A stretch of 64,000 nt of DNA from Natranaerovirga pectinivora (GCF_004342165.1 NZ_SMAL01000003.1:248001-312000), one strand, 5' to 3'. Shown: positions 7,706 to 17,423, counted from the stretch's first letter. A program made the numbers and translations. The notes: generated by a model not told the origin, from the letters alone.

Positions 7706-9346
7706 TTAAAGGACCTTCTTCGAACCCAATCTTATTCCTATTTTCCAAATTAAAAAGTTGAAAATTAAAAGGAGAACCAAATACAAATAAATACCCAACT
7801 TGAATGTTAAAAAGATATAATGAAGGAAAGCAAATACACCTAAAACAATGATTAATCCTAAAAACTTTAAACCTTCTGTTTCCTTCACTACCTCAAAGTT
7901 TTCTGAAAAAGGCAAGCCTTTATCCAAGCCAATAAAACATATTACTGTAAATGCTAGTAAGCTAATGAAAATCACTACAATATCCGGTATAATGCTTACG
8001 CCAAATAGCCCAATAAAAACACCAGCGTTAATGATATAGATAGGAACTACCAAACGAGCCAATGCTGCTTTTAAAGTGCCCTTAATTATGAACTCTTTCG
8101 AGTCATATGGGACCATTCTATAAATCCATGAGCCCTTCCATTGACTTGAGTGTTTAGACATCATAACTATATTTGGAATAATAAGTGCAGACATATAGAG
8201 CCATAAATACATTTTACTATTTGACAAACTTCCAAACCCTTGACCCTGTAAAATATTAAAAAGCATAATATATGGGAATACCAAGGCTATTCCTAAACTT
8301 GGGTATACTTTTAACTTAAAGTCTCTTTCTGTCTTAAACATATTATATGCAAATTTAAAATAAGTCCTTTCATATCTGTTTATACTAAACAAAACTGATA
8401 CAGCTTCTGCAAAATTTCTAGATTTTTTCTTTCTCTCACCGTGTTGATTCAACTTCTGTAAATTCCGTTCAAATACAGGGATTAACTTAATATATATACA
8501 AATAGCTATAATAGGTACCCCAAAGGCTAATATAGCAGAGGTTATATTATAACTTGTATAATGATTGTTAAGAATCATATCAAAAGTTGACCCATACCAA
8601 CTAGGAATAATAAATAAATGCCAAAATTTTGATTCATAAGTAAATTGCAAATCACTAAAGTTAAACAATCGTCCAACAAACTGATAACCCACTGTTATTC
8701 CAATGGAGAGGACAATTTGAACATAAGTTATAATATCTTTTAATTTTTCTCCATCAAACACTCGTAAAATTAATAGATAAAATAAAGCTGTCAAAACAAC
8801 AATCAACAAATCTGCAAAAATAATACTCACTAAAAATACTATAAAAAACACAAATCCATGTCTAAATAAAGCAGCAATTAGGGCTGTGCCACACAAAGAA
8901 AAAGTTAGTAACATCATATAAATAAGTATGTGTAGTATCTTAGCCACATTTATGGTCTTACTACTAACAGGCTTGGTTCCAAGTATGTTTTTATCTCGAA
9001 GATCTAATAGAACGGAAGAAAAATCTGAAATTAATAGTGTCATAATCATAAACATTAGAACACCAAAAATCAAACTCATTTGAAACATATAGTTTTCACC
9101 TAATACAACAATAGGAACAAGTACAACACTTCCTATAAACATATAAAAGAGCATTGACCAAAAGAAATAATTCTTATCTTGATCTTTATCCTTTTTATTG
9201 GAATCATTAAACAAAGTAGGTACCCTTCTACGATCTAAAGTCAACTTTACTTGCATTATCCTTCTTACCATTTTGTAGTCAGCACCAACTCTATTAATTA
9301 CCCCACCAAATAAATCTAGAATCCTTAAAGACATAAAATTCTTCAT
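7706..9346 (-). CDS. ABC transporter permease, ABC-2-like exporter type
   Basis: A 546-residue integral membrane protein with an N-terminal cytoplasmic stretch, a first membrane pair around residues 70-115 and several further hydrophobic segments to the C-terminus. It follows the ATPase gene with a gap of only three bases, so the two form a simple exporter. The size and layout fit large ABC-2-type permeases of Firmicutes. The substrate is not evident. It ends about 140 bases before tpx, with no clear terminator in between. Confidence 0.82.
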   Translation of the reverse strand: MKNFMSLRILDLFGGVINRVGADYKMVRRIMQVKLTLDRRRVPTLFNDSNKKDKDQDKNYFFWSMLFYMFIGSVVLVPIVVLGENYMFQMSLIFGVLMFMIMTLLISDFSSVLLDLRDKNILGTKPVSSKTINVAKILHILIYMMLLTFSLCGTALIAALFRHGFVFFIVFLVSIIFADLLIVVLTALFYLLILRVFDGEKLKDIITYVQIVLSIGITVGYQFVGRLFNFSDLQFTYESKFWHLFIIPSWYGSTFDMILNNHYTSYNITSAILAFGVPIIAICIYIKLIPVFERNLQKLNQHGERKKKSRNFAEAVSVLFSINRYERTYFKFAYNMFKTERDFKLKVYPSLGIALVFPYIMLFNILQGQGFGSLSNSKMYLWLYMSALIIPNIVMMSKHSSQWKGSWIYRMVPYDSKEFIIKGTLKAALARLVVPIYIINAGVFIGLFGVSIIPDIVVIFISLLAFTVICFIGLDKGLPFSENFEVVKETEGLKFLGLIIVLGVFAFLHYIFLTFKLGIYLYLVLLLIFNFLIWKIGIRLGSKKVL

Positions 9347-9349
9347 AAC

Positions 9350-10141
9350 TTACACCCCTTGAACCACAGCAACAAATTCATTGGCAAGTGTTTTATATTC
9401 ATTAAATCCTGTTAGCTGATTAAAAATCTCTTCTAAAGACCCTTCTTTATTCGTTTGTTTTAGTTGCTCAAAACTTCCATCTGCCAAAATTTGTCCATCA
9501 TTTAACAAAATAATTCGATGACTTATTTTTTCAACTACATCCATAATATGTGAAGAATAAAAAATTGTTTTCCCTTGTGCTGCTAACATCCCTAATATTT
9601 CTTTTAAAACCATAACACTATTGGCATCTAAGCCATTTAACGGTTCATCCAAGAACAAAATATCTGGATTATGTAATAAGCTAGATATAATAATAAGTTT
9701 TTGTTTCATCCCCTTAGAATAAGAAGCAATTCTCGAGTCATAGACACTTCCAATCTCAAAAATCTCCATCAACCTTGTAGCCTTATTATCTATTGCCGTT
9801 TTATTTAAACCATACAATTCTCCTACAAAATTAAGGTATTCTCTAGCGGTAAGATTTTCATAAACCTCAGCCATTTCTGGAACATACCCTATCTTACTTT
9901 TATAATCGTATGCATCCTTTGAAATATCTTGCCCAAGAAGATTTACCTGCCCTTCATACCCTTCTATTAAGCCTAGTATAATCTTAACAGTGGTACTTTT
10001 CCCAGCACCATTAGGACCTATATAACCCACGATTTGTCCTCTATAGACATCCAGATTAACCCCTTTTAAAACTTCCTTCTGTCCAAAGCTCATCTTCAAG
10101 TCTCTAATTTGTAACGCAATTTCAGCATCTGTGCTAATCAC
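9350..10141 (-). CDS. ABC transporter ATP-binding protein
   Basis: This ATPase powers the downstream permease. It has Walker A GPNGAGKST, the signature SYSKGMKQK, Walker B LFLDEP and an H-loop histidine in YSSHIMD. The frame is open up to an ATG at 10228, but a GGGGAGG ribosome site lies immediately before a GTG at 10141. That start gives 263 residues and begins just before the first beta strand, so I prefer it. The order ATPase then permease with no solute-binding protein indicates an exporter or a resistance transporter. Confidence 0.9.
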   Translation of the reverse strand: MISTDAEIALQIRDLKMSFGQKEVLKGVNLDVYRGQIVGYIGPNGAGKSTTVKIILGLIEGYEGQVNLLGQDISKDAYDYKSKIGYVPEMAEVYENLTAREYLNFVGELYGLNKTAIDNKATRLMEIFEIGSVYDSRIASYSKGMKQKLIIISSLLHNPDILFLDEPLNGLDANSVMVLKEILGMLAAQGKTIFYSSHIMDVVEKISHRIILLNDGQILADGSFEQLKQTNKEGSLEEIFNQLTGFNEYKTLANEFVAVVQGV

Positions 10142-10278
10142 TATTTGTTCCTCCCCTTTAAAATAATAGTTAAATTTTAGCATAATATTATGATTATAAC
10201 AAACAAATTCGAATATTAAATCTTTCATATCCCATTTAATCCACTTTTACTTTATAAAATAGAACTTTCCTACAAAGT

Positions 10279-10317
10279 AAAAAAGGAGTTGTCTCAGAAA
10301 TCAATCTAAGACACTCC
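10279..10317 (-). terminator. Terminator of the ftsH-like gene
   Basis: On the minus strand GGAGTGTCTTAG and CTGAGACAACTCC form a stem with one bulge, followed by TTTTTT. It lies about 50 bases after the ftsH-like stop codon. Confidence 0.75.
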
Positions 10318-10366
10318 CCATAACTTTGCTTTTATTTTTTACTGTAATAATTTAGAGTAAGTGATT

Positions 10367-12076
10367 TTAAGCACTAAGACGATCAATATCATCCCCATTG
10401 ATAGACTCTTTTTCTAATAATTCATTGGCAACTTTTTCTAATAAAAGGATATTTTCTTGAAGAAGCTTTTTCGTTTCTTCATATAGCTCATTCATTTGAT
10501 CTCTACATTTGCCTACGATTTGATTATCTTGCAAGCCTTCTATGGCTTGAATATTAAACAATCCTAAATCTTTGTCCATACCAAATTTATTAATAAAATC
10601 TACCATCATATTGGAAGCTTTGCTAATGTCATTGCTTGCTCCTGTTGTTACTTCATCTGCTCCAAAAATCAATTCTTCTGCTACTCTACCAGCCAGTAAC
10701 ACTTGTATATTGGCTTTGATTTGTTTTTGTGTTTGATAAAGTGCGTCCTTTGGTATGCTTAAACTAAATCCTCCTGCACCACGTACACTTGGGATGATGG
10801 TTACTTTTGAAATAAAATGTTGTGGCAATAATAATTTTGTTACTAAAGCATGACCTGCTTCGTGGTATGCTGTTACTTTTCGATCTCTTTCTGAGATATA
10901 GCTTCTATCTTTTTTCTCAGCACCTGCTATTACTGTATAAAATGCTTTGTCTAAATGTTTTTTATTGAGTACAGGTTCATTTTCATTTGCTGCAAAAATG
11001 GCTGCTTCATTAAATAAATTCTCAATCATTGCACCACTAAAGTATACTGTAGATTTTGCAAGTTCATCAAAACTAATGTCTTCAGCCAGTGGTTTGCTTT
11101 TCCCATAGAGTTCAATGATTTTTTTTCTTGCATTGACATCTGGTAAACCAATTTCAATCTGTCTGTCAAAACGACCTGGACGTAAAAGGGCTTCATCTAA
11201 TGTATCTAATCTATTGGTTGCACCAATAACGATAATGCCATTGCTATCGTTAAACCCTGACATTTCCGTAAGCAATGCATTTAATGTTTGATCACGTTCA
11301 TCATTACTTGCTGAATTGGTTCTTCCTCTTTGTTTACCGATTGCATCAATCTCATCTATAAAAATAACAGCTTTTTCACTTTTTTTAGCTTTTTTAAATA
11401 AATTACGAATTCTACTCGCACCAACCCCTACATACATTTGTACGAAGTCAGAACCACTCATAGCATAAAAAGGCACATCTGCTTCACCAGCAATTGCTTT
11501 TGCCATAAGGGTTTTACCTGTTCCTGGTGGTCCATATAATAATAAACCTCTTGGCATTTTAGCGCCAATGTCTGCATATTTTTCAGGTTTTTTAATAAAG
11601 TTAATTATATCTTCTACCATAGCTTTGGCTTCAATATTTCCCGCCACTTCATTTAAAGTAATGCTTGATTTATTGTCATTTTTATTAGCATCTTTTATTA
11701 ATTTTTTATCTCCATGAAAACGCGCAAAATATAAAACAGCACCACCAATAATAAAAAATACAGATACTTGTAACACTCTAACCAATGGATTTACTTGACC
11801 ATAAGCTATTGTAATGTCTTCAAGTAATAAAAACTCAACAAAGTCTTCTTTCATTGGATTTGGTACTGTAAATACTGTATCATTATTATTTAATGCCACT
11901 GTAAAAGAATTCCCTGTCTCAGAAAAAACCACTTCACTAACATTGCTTTGTTCTACTTCCACTAGGAATTCATTATATGTCATCTCTTCTTGTTTATTAT
12001 TTATTAAACTCATTCCGGCAAATCCTATACCCGCAATAAGCGTAACGACTAGCAATATAATATAGATTTTCTTCAC
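10367..12076 (-). CDS. ftsH: ATP-dependent zinc metalloprotease FtsH, short form
   Basis: FtsH is a membrane-anchored AAA protease that degrades misfolded membrane and regulatory proteins. Two membrane segments lie at residues 3-23 and about 100-118 around a short extracytoplasmic domain. Walker A GPPGTGKT is at 182-189, Walker B FIDEID near 239-244, the second region of homology RPGRFDRQ near 299-306, and the zinc site HEAGH at 405-409. The protein has 569 residues and lacks the long hydrophilic C-terminal tail common in FtsH. It is transcribed alone and not beside hpt/tilS, where Firmicute ftsH usually sits, so it may be a second paralogue. Confidence 0.92.
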   Translation of the reverse strand: MKKIYIILLVVTLIAGIGFAGMSLINNKQEEMTYNEFLVEVEQSNVSEVVFSETGNSFTVALNNNDTVFTVPNPMKEDFVEFLLLEDITIAYGQVNPLVRVLQVSVFFIIGGAVLYFARFHGDKKLIKDANKNDNKSSITLNEVAGNIEAKAMVEDIINFIKKPEKYADIGAKMPRGLLLYGPPGTGKTLMAKAIAGEADVPFYAMSGSDFVQMYVGVGASRIRNLFKKAKKSEKAVIFIDEIDAIGKQRGRTNSASNDERDQTLNALLTEMSGFNDSNGIIVIGATNRLDTLDEALLRPGRFDRQIEIGLPDVNARKKIIELYGKSKPLAEDISFDELAKSTVYFSGAMIENLFNEAAIFAANENEPVLNKKHLDKAFYTVIAGAEKKDRSYISERDRKVTAYHEAGHALVTKLLLPQHFISKVTIIPSVRGAGGFSLSIPKDALYQTQKQIKANIQVLLAGRVAEELIFGADEVTTGASNDISKASNMMVDFINKFGMDKDLGLFNIQAIEGLQDNQIVGKCRDQMNELYEETKKLLQENILLLEKVANELLEKESINGDDIDRLSA

Positions 12077-12287
12077 CTATTACACCTCCACAATATTTCC
12101 CCTCGGTTTACATAAGTCATCTATACAATTGTAACGTTAACACCAACTTTTTTCTAGTTAAAAAACATGGCAACCATGGTAATTCCATTTACCACTTTTT
12201 TGCCCCAAGAATTATGAAATTCAATTCTGGTGTTGTTTGTTTTATTATAGTGCTATTTTGTGTATAATAACTGTAGAGGTGATGAAA

Positions 12288-13694
12288 ATGCCAATATTAG
12301 GAACGTATCTAATGCCCCATCCCCCTATCATTTTACCAGAAGTGGGACAAGGGCAAGAAAGACGTATTCAAGATACAATTAATAGTTTAAATGCTATAGG
12401 CAAAGATATTAAAGAAAAATCTCCAAGTACAATTGTAATTATTACCCCTCATGGCACTATGTTTAATGATGCTATTTCTATGGTCAATGAATCTTCTATT
12501 GAAGGGGATTTAAGTATGTTTGGTGTGCCTGAAGTTTCTATGAAATGTCTTATTAACCAAAAACTTACTGGGGAAATTGAGACCTTATCCAATGATGAGA
12601 ATGTTCCAGTTGTTTTATCTTCAAAGGATTTTCTAGAAACCTTTGATGTAAAACTTTCTTTAGACCACGGAACCCTTGTGCCCCTCTATTATGTGAATAA
12701 GTTTTATAGTGATTATAGGATTGTTCATATCACTTATGCCCCTTTAAATGATTTAGAATTGTACCAATTTGGTACCATTATTACAAAAGCTATAGAGGCT
12801 TTAAATGAAAATGCCATTGTGATTGCAAGTGGTGATTTATCTCATAAACTTAAAGATGATGGTCCATATGATTATAGTCCTTATGGTAAAACATTTGATA
12901 CGACTTTTGTTGAATTACTGGAAAAGAATCAAGTGAGAGATATTTTTAGTATGGATTCTAAGCTTATTAGTGAAGCAGGTGAATGTGGCTTTAGATCTGT
13001 ATTAATTATGCTTGGTGTTCTTGATGGTTATAAGGTACAAAGTAAAAGACATAGTTATGAAGGCCCTTTTGGTGTTGGCTATGGTGTGATGTCTTTTAGC
13101 ATAGTAGGCAAAGAAGACTCTAAGTTAGGGGCAATTGAACAAGCCATTTCTAATAAGAAGGAACAAAAGCTCAATAATGCGAATCCTTATGTTAAGTTAG
13201 CAAGAGAAAGCCTTACCACTTATTTAGAAACAGGTAAGGAGCTAAAGGAATTACCTTCTTATGTCACTGATGAAATGGAAAAGGAAAAACGTGGTGTATT
13301 TGTTTCTTTAAAGAAAAATGGTGAACTCAGAGGGTGTATAGGTACTATTTTACCTACAACGAATTCCATTGCTGAAGAAATTATAAGAAATGCGGTTGAA
13401 GCTGGGTTACATGACCCAAGATTCTATGAAGTCAATAAAGATGAATTGTTGGATATTGATTTTTCTGTTGATGTATTAGGACAAGCAGAACCTGCAACGA
13501 CTGATCAATTAGATCCTAAGAATTATGGTGTCATTGTTTATAACGCAAGAAAAAAAGGCTTATTGTTGCCTAACTTAGAAGGTATAGATACTGTAGAAGA
13601 ACAATTGTCTATTGTTTTACAAAAAGCTGGTATAGAGCAAGATGAGCCTTACGAACTTAAACGTTTTGAAGTCATAAGACATTCAGAAATATAG
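12288..13694 (+). CDS. Memo (LigB-like) and AMMECR1 fusion, AmmeMemoRadiSam system
   Basis: Two domains are fused. Residues 1 to about 260 form a Memo/LigB-like extradiol dioxygenase fold with conserved PHPPI, ITPHGT and ASGDLSHKL segments. Residues 285-468 form an AMMECR1 domain with the invariant LRGCIGT motif. The radical SAM partner starts seven bases downstream, completing the AmmeMemoRadiSam set, whose chemistry is not settled. The GAGGTGAT ribosome site at 12276-12283 fits the ATG at 12288; an ATG at 12282 and a longer frame from 12237 are less likely. A TATAAT at 12263-12268 would give a very short leader. Confidence 0.92.
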   Translation: MPILGTYLMPHPPIILPEVGQGQERRIQDTINSLNAIGKDIKEKSPSTIVIITPHGTMFNDAISMVNESSIEGDLSMFGVPEVSMKCLINQKLTGEIETLSNDENVPVVLSSKDFLETFDVKLSLDHGTLVPLYYVNKFYSDYRIVHITYAPLNDLELYQFGTIITKAIEALNENAIVIASGDLSHKLKDDGPYDYSPYGKTFDTTFVELLEKNQVRDIFSMDSKLISEAGECGFRSVLIMLGVLDGYKVQSKRHSYEGPFGVGYGVMSFSIVGKEDSKLGAIEQAISNKKEQKLNNANPYVKLARESLTTYLETGKELKELPSYVTDEMEKEKRGVFVSLKKNGELRGCIGTILPTTNSIAEEIIRNAVEAGLHDPRFYEVNKDELLDIDFSVDVLGQAEPATTDQLDPKNYGVIVYNARKKGLLLPNLEGIDTVEEQLSIVLQKAGIEQDEPYELKRFEVIRHSEI

Positions 13695-13701
13695 GTGATT
13701 T

Positions 13702-14562
13702 ATGAAAAGAGAAGCTATGTTTTATGAAAAAGCGAATGATAAAATCCACTGTTTTTTATGTCCGCATCATTGTGTTATAGAGGATAAACACTATGGAAAA
13801 TGCAATGTAAGAATGCATGATTCAGGGACACTTTATACTCTTAATTATGGAGAAGTTACTGCTTCATCCTTAGACCCTATTGAGAAAAAACCTTTGCATT
13901 ACTATAGACCTGGAACCAATATTTTCTCTGTAGGCAGTTTTGGTTGTAATATGACTTGTACCTTCTGTCAAAATCATGATATTTCACAAGAAAAAGCACC
14001 AAGTGATTATATTCCTAAAGAAGTTTTGGTGGACTTGATATTGAATATTGAAGAAAATATTGGGGTTGCTTTTACTTATAACGAACCAACCATTTGGTAT
14101 GAATATATGTATGATACGGCAAAATTGCTGAAAGAAAAAGACAAGGATGCCTCAGTGGTTATGGTCACCAATGGGTTTATAGGTGAAGAGCCTCTTCGTA
14201 AAATACTGCCTTATGTGGACGCTATGAATATTGACTTGAAAAGCTTTAACTCTAATTATTATAAGAATCTTTGTGGTGCTAGATTAGACCCTGTTCTTAA
14301 AACCATAGAAATAGCCGCCAAAGAATGTCACGTGGAAATTACGACATTGCTAGTCAGTGAAGAAAATGCTTCTATACAAGAAGTTAAAGAAATTGCACAG
14401 TTCATTCAAGGCATAGATAAAAAAATACCCCTACATTTATCAAGGTATTTTCCAAGATACAAAATGGATCATCCTGCTACAGATATAGGCTTTATGTTAG
14501 ATGCTAAGGAAGTGGCGTTAAAATATTTGGATAATGTTGTCCTTGGGAATGTGGGTGTTTAA
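13702..14562 (+). CDS. amrS: AmmeMemoRadiSam system radical SAM enzyme
   Basis: A radical S-adenosylmethionine enzyme with the 4Fe-4S motif Cys82-x3-Cys86-x2-Cys89 (CNMTCTFC). An N-terminal cluster of four cysteines (17, 20, 24, 34) resembles the zinc-binding start of this family. It is translated from an ATG after a weak TAGGTG site just behind the Memo-AMMECR1 gene, so the two form an operon. The protein stops at VVLGNVGV, residue 286, and lacks the C-terminal zinc-ribbon tail found in longer homologues. Immediately downstream is a decayed gene fragment, so this end may have been rearranged, or it may be a natural short form. Confidence 0.9.
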   Translation: MKREAMFYEKANDKIHCFLCPHHCVIEDKHYGKCNVRMHDSGTLYTLNYGEVTASSLDPIEKKPLHYYRPGTNIFSVGSFGCNMTCTFCQNHDISQEKAPSDYIPKEVLVDLILNIEENIGVAFTYNEPTIWYEYMYDTAKLLKEKDKDASVVMVTNGFIGEEPLRKILPYVDAMNIDLKSFNSNYYKNLCGARLDPVLKTIEIAAKECHVEITTLLVSEENASIQEVKEIAQFIQGIDKKIPLHLSRYFPRYKMDHPATDIGFMLDAKEVALKYLDNVVLGNVGV

Positions 14563-14596
14563 AAAGTGTCCCTAGTTAAATTTTCTAATTATGATG

Positions 14597-14690
14597 ACAT
14601 ATTCCTTAAATGTTTGATATGTTTTAATTTAATAATCTCACCTTTGTTTTGAATAATCTCTTCTTCTACTAATTGGTAAAAACAATTCCA
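14597..14690 (-). pseudogene. Decayed fragment of the PurM-like (cblS-type) gene
   Basis: Read on the minus strand, 14614-14676 encodes QLVEEEIIQNKGEIIKLKHI. The intact PurM-like gene encodes NQLVEEEILQTKSEIIKLKHI at 16456-16518 in the same orientation. The two DNA stretches are roughly 80 percent identical by eye. The fragment has no start codon and soon meets stops, so it is a relic of a second copy. It lies directly behind the truncated-looking amrS end and ahead of the FAD oxidoreductase gene, indicating past duplication or recombination. Confidence 0.75.
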
Positions 14691-14822
14691 ATAAATTTTC
14701 GTATACTCTAGAATATGTACTAGGTAAAATGAAAGGGGAAAATCAACACATTTTTATAATTATACACTCATTTGGACAATCTAAATAGATAATTACTTAT
14801 ATACGAAAGGTGATAAAATGAG

Positions 14823-16031
14823 ATGAAATTATATACAGGAAGTCCCTATTGGTCTATACTTACAGATATGAATATAAAACAATTTCCAAACTTAACAAAA
14901 AATATAGAATGTGATGTGCTTATTGTGGGTGGTGGTATTACTGGTGCATTATGTTCTTATTATATGAATGAAGCTAAAGTATCTACTGTTTTAATTGATA
15001 AAAATGAATTTGCCTCTGGCAGCACAATAATTAATACCTCATTACTCCATTATGAAATTGATACAACCCTCAATAAACTTAGTAAAATCTATGGAAAACA
15101 AAATGCTATTAGATGCTTTCAATTGTGTCGCAAATCTTTATATGACTTAAAAACTTTAATTAATCATACAAATATTAATTGTGAATATGTTCCTAGGAAA
15201 AGTTTATATGTATCCTCTAATGTATTTGAAGATATTAAGTTATTAGCTGAATACCGCTCTAGAAAAAACGCTGGTTTTAAAGCATCTTTCATTAACAAAA
15301 AAATTATGAAAGAGCATTTTAAATTGCAATACAGTGCAGGTATTTACTCTTATGATGGGGCAGAAATTAACCCTTATATGTTTACAAAAAACCTCATTCA
15401 TTATTCTTCACTTAATGGATTAAGAGCTTATGAAAACACTGAACTAATTTCTATTGATTATAAAAAAGGGTATAATATAGCTTATACACAAAATGCAACG
15501 ATTAAAGCAAAAAAAATAATATTTGCTACAGGCTATGAGGCCCAATCCTTAGTTGATTCATATACTACAACTAAATTTAAAACAACTTATACCTTAACAA
15601 CAAAGCCTATTAAAAACACACAAAAACTATGGAAAGACAATTCTTTAATTTGGGAAGCTAAAAATTCATATACTTATATCCGAAGAACCAAAGACAATCG
15701 GATTATCGTTGGTGGCTATGATACCAATTATAAAGGTTATATGCCAAGTACTGAAACAATTGAAAAAAAAGGAGAACTTCTTTTAAAACAAATCAAAGAA
15801 TTGTTTCCTACTTTAGATATTGAAAAAGATTTTGTTTCTGCTGGTATATTTGCTTCCACTGACGATGAACTTGGTTACGTAGGCTCCCTTGAAGAGTATC
15901 CCAATTGTTATTTTTTACTTGGTTATGGGGCAAATGGTGTTTTATATTGTATTATTGGTTCGCAGATACTAAGAGACCTCTTTTTATATGACTATCATCA
16001 CGATGCAGATTTGTTTTCTTTTTATAGATGA
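14823..16031 (+). CDS. FAD-dependent oxidoreductase (D-amino-acid/glycine oxidase-like, DAO family)
   Basis: The N-terminus has a beta-alpha-beta FAD site: DVLIVGGGITG near residue 32, followed by LIDKNEFASGST. The C-terminal GYGANGVLYCIIGSQ segment is the second conserved FAD contact of the DAO superfamily. Members oxidise amines or amino acids such as glycine, sarcosine or D-amino acids; the substrate here is unknown. A GGTGAT ribosome site precedes the ATG. The gene is flanked by a decayed PurM-like fragment on the left and the intact PurM-like gene on the right, and similar 24-base sequences lie on both sides of it (14571-14594 and 16101-16124), which hints at insertion. It has no Rieske cluster at its C-terminus. 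Confidence 0.85.
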   Translation: MKLYTGSPYWSILTDMNIKQFPNLTKNIECDVLIVGGGITGALCSYYMNEAKVSTVLIDKNEFASGSTIINTSLLHYEIDTTLNKLSKIYGKQNAIRCFQLCRKSLYDLKTLINHTNINCEYVPRKSLYVSSNVFEDIKLLAEYRSRKNAGFKASFINKKIMKEHFKLQYSAGIYSYDGAEINPYMFTKNLIHYSSLNGLRAYENTELISIDYKKGYNIAYTQNATIKAKKIIFATGYEAQSLVDSYTTTKFKTTYTLTTKPIKNTQKLWKDNSLIWEAKNSYTYIRRTKDNRIIVGGYDTNYKGYMPSTETIEKKGELLLKQIKELFPTLDIEKDFVSAGIFASTDDELGYVGSLEEYPNCYFLLGYGANGVLYCIIGSQILRDLFLYDYHHDADLFSFYR

Positions 16032-16207
16032 TTATGAAATATGTAAAAATAGCAAAAAACAAGGTGGTTTTATTTTCTTAAATGCTGTTCCAAAAAATAA
16101 CCTAATTAAATTTTCTAGTGATGCAATAAGATGGCTAAAACAGTCATCTTTTTTAACCCAAATATTGCTGAGCAACACGGAGGTTCATCTAACTGTTGTC
16201 AAGATTT

Positions 16208-16960
16208 TCAAATTAATTCCCCAATAATATTGATAGGAATATTTATGTTCTTAGTCAGTAGTTGTTGTATATTATTTTTATCTATAGTAATCAACACACA
16301 AGTCCCTGGACCTGCGGATACATTTAAATCTATTGCCCCTTCTTTATATACTACTTTACAATGGTTTAAGCTGGCTATTTCCTGACATTCATAGTCTATG
16401 CCTTTGGAACCTACAGGTATTAGTTCCTTAACAAAGGTTAGTTTGCTTAGTTGTATGATGTGCTTTAATTTAATAATCTCACTTTTAGTTTGGAGGATTT
16501 CTTCTTCTACTAGTTGATTGCCCATTTTAGGTAAACCTAGTAATACCAATAAATCCCCTTTTTGAGATTTTGGATATTTTACTTTTTCTTTATTGATCTT
16601 ACCTATAACCGTTACCCCTATTGCTGTCTGTGTCACTGGGATATTTTCTTCTGTTGATCCTGTTATTAACTGAGTAGGTGATAATTCTGCTTCTTCCATG
16701 GCTCTTTGAACACCTTCTAGAATCTTTTCCCCATCCCCTACCATAGAAAGAGACAAAGTATCCACAACGGATAAGACTTCTCCACCAATGGCTAAGTTTT
16801 CAGCTAGGGCAACTACTGTTGTAAAATAACCCACATAAAAAGGGTCAACTTTTACGATGTCATGCTCTTTATTGCCAATACCACCACAAGAATCACAAGT
16901 TATAACCAAATATTCACTTTCAGATATGGGTGTCAAAAATACATCTCTAATTCTAATCAT
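16208..16960 (-). CDS. cblS: PurM/ThiL-like kinase, probable alpha-ribazole kinase CblS
   Basis: A 250-residue protein of the AIR synthase/ThiL/selenophosphate synthetase superfamily, with conserved acidic and glycine-rich segments ITCDSCGGIGNKEHD near residue 21 and ENLAIGGE near 53. It is shorter than PurM or ThiL. It closes the leftward cobalamin operon next to an ECF transporter S component. The alpha-ribazole salvage route described in Listeria and Geobacillus uses a transporter CblT and a kinase CblS, and to my knowledge CblS belongs to this fold. The assignment therefore rests on fold plus position. It could also be another ATP-dependent kinase. The start has a weak AGGAGAAGG ribosome site. 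Confidence 0.65.
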   Translation of the reverse strand: MIRIRDVFLTPISESEYLVITCDSCGGIGNKEHDIVKVDPFYVGYFTTVVALAENLAIGGEVLSVVDTLSLSMVGDGEKILEGVQRAMEEAELSPTQLITGSTEENIPVTQTAIGVTVIGKINKEKVKYPKSQKGDLLVLLGLPKMGNQLVEEEILQTKSEIIKLKHIIQLSKLTFVKELIPVGSKGIDYECQEIASLNHCKVVYKEGAIDLNVSAGPGTCVLITIDKNNIQQLLTKNINIPINIIGELI

Positions 16961-16991
16961 TACCTTCTCCTGTTGTAAAATATTCTATTTA

Positions 16992-17423
16992 CTAAAAAGG
17001 TAGAAAACGTCTTTTTCTTTTAAGTATTATTTCTTCCTCTTGTAAATCTTCATTACCAGAGTGTCTCCATCCTAAAGCTACTTTTAATTCATTCCCTTTA
17101 TCTTCCCTCTGACCTAAAGCTACAAAGCTAGCTTCATTAAGTAACCTTTCCTGTCCCCTTGATGGATCATTAACTCCAGCGTGAAGTTCCCCGTTCACAT
17201 AAAATTGTGTATATTTTAGCCTGACATTATTGTCACCATTCCAATAAAGAGTCCCATCCCAATACTCTTTATTTCTAGCTCGAAATACTCTTTCATATAC
17301 TGCGGTCCAATTGCCATCAGATGACTCCCCTATCCATATTGGCGTTCTAATTAAGCCATTTAGCAAAAGGCCCACTATTAACACAATAAATATTGTAAAA
17401 ATGATTCTTATTATTTTTTTCAT
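16992..17423 (-). CDS. Uncharacterised membrane-anchored protein
   Basis: A 143-residue protein with a hydrophobic N-terminal segment at residues 4-25 (signal anchor, no lipobox), followed by a polar, tryptophan-rich domain outside the membrane. I do not recognise a family. It lies between the ECF S component and the PurM-like gene in the leftward cobalamin operon, with about 70 and 30 bases on its two sides. Its position does not prove a cobalamin role, and it may simply be an inserted gene. Confidence 0.75.
   Translation of the reverse strand: MKKIIRIIFTIFIVLIVGLLLNGLIRTPIWIGESSDGNWTAVYERVFRARNKEYWDGTLYWNGDNNVRLKYTQFYVNGELHAGVNDPSRGQERLLNEASFVALGQREDKGNELKVALGWRHSGNEDLQEEEIILKRKRRFLPF

Noticed and set aside
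7848-8039. 63-codon plus-strand frame inside the ABC permease gene
   Set aside because: Antisense shadow without ribosome site.
16131-16385. Plus-strand frame starting MAKTVIFFNPNIAEQHGGSSNCC
   Set aside because: The first 25 residues look protein-like, but there is no ribosome site and the rest is antisense to the PurM-like gene.
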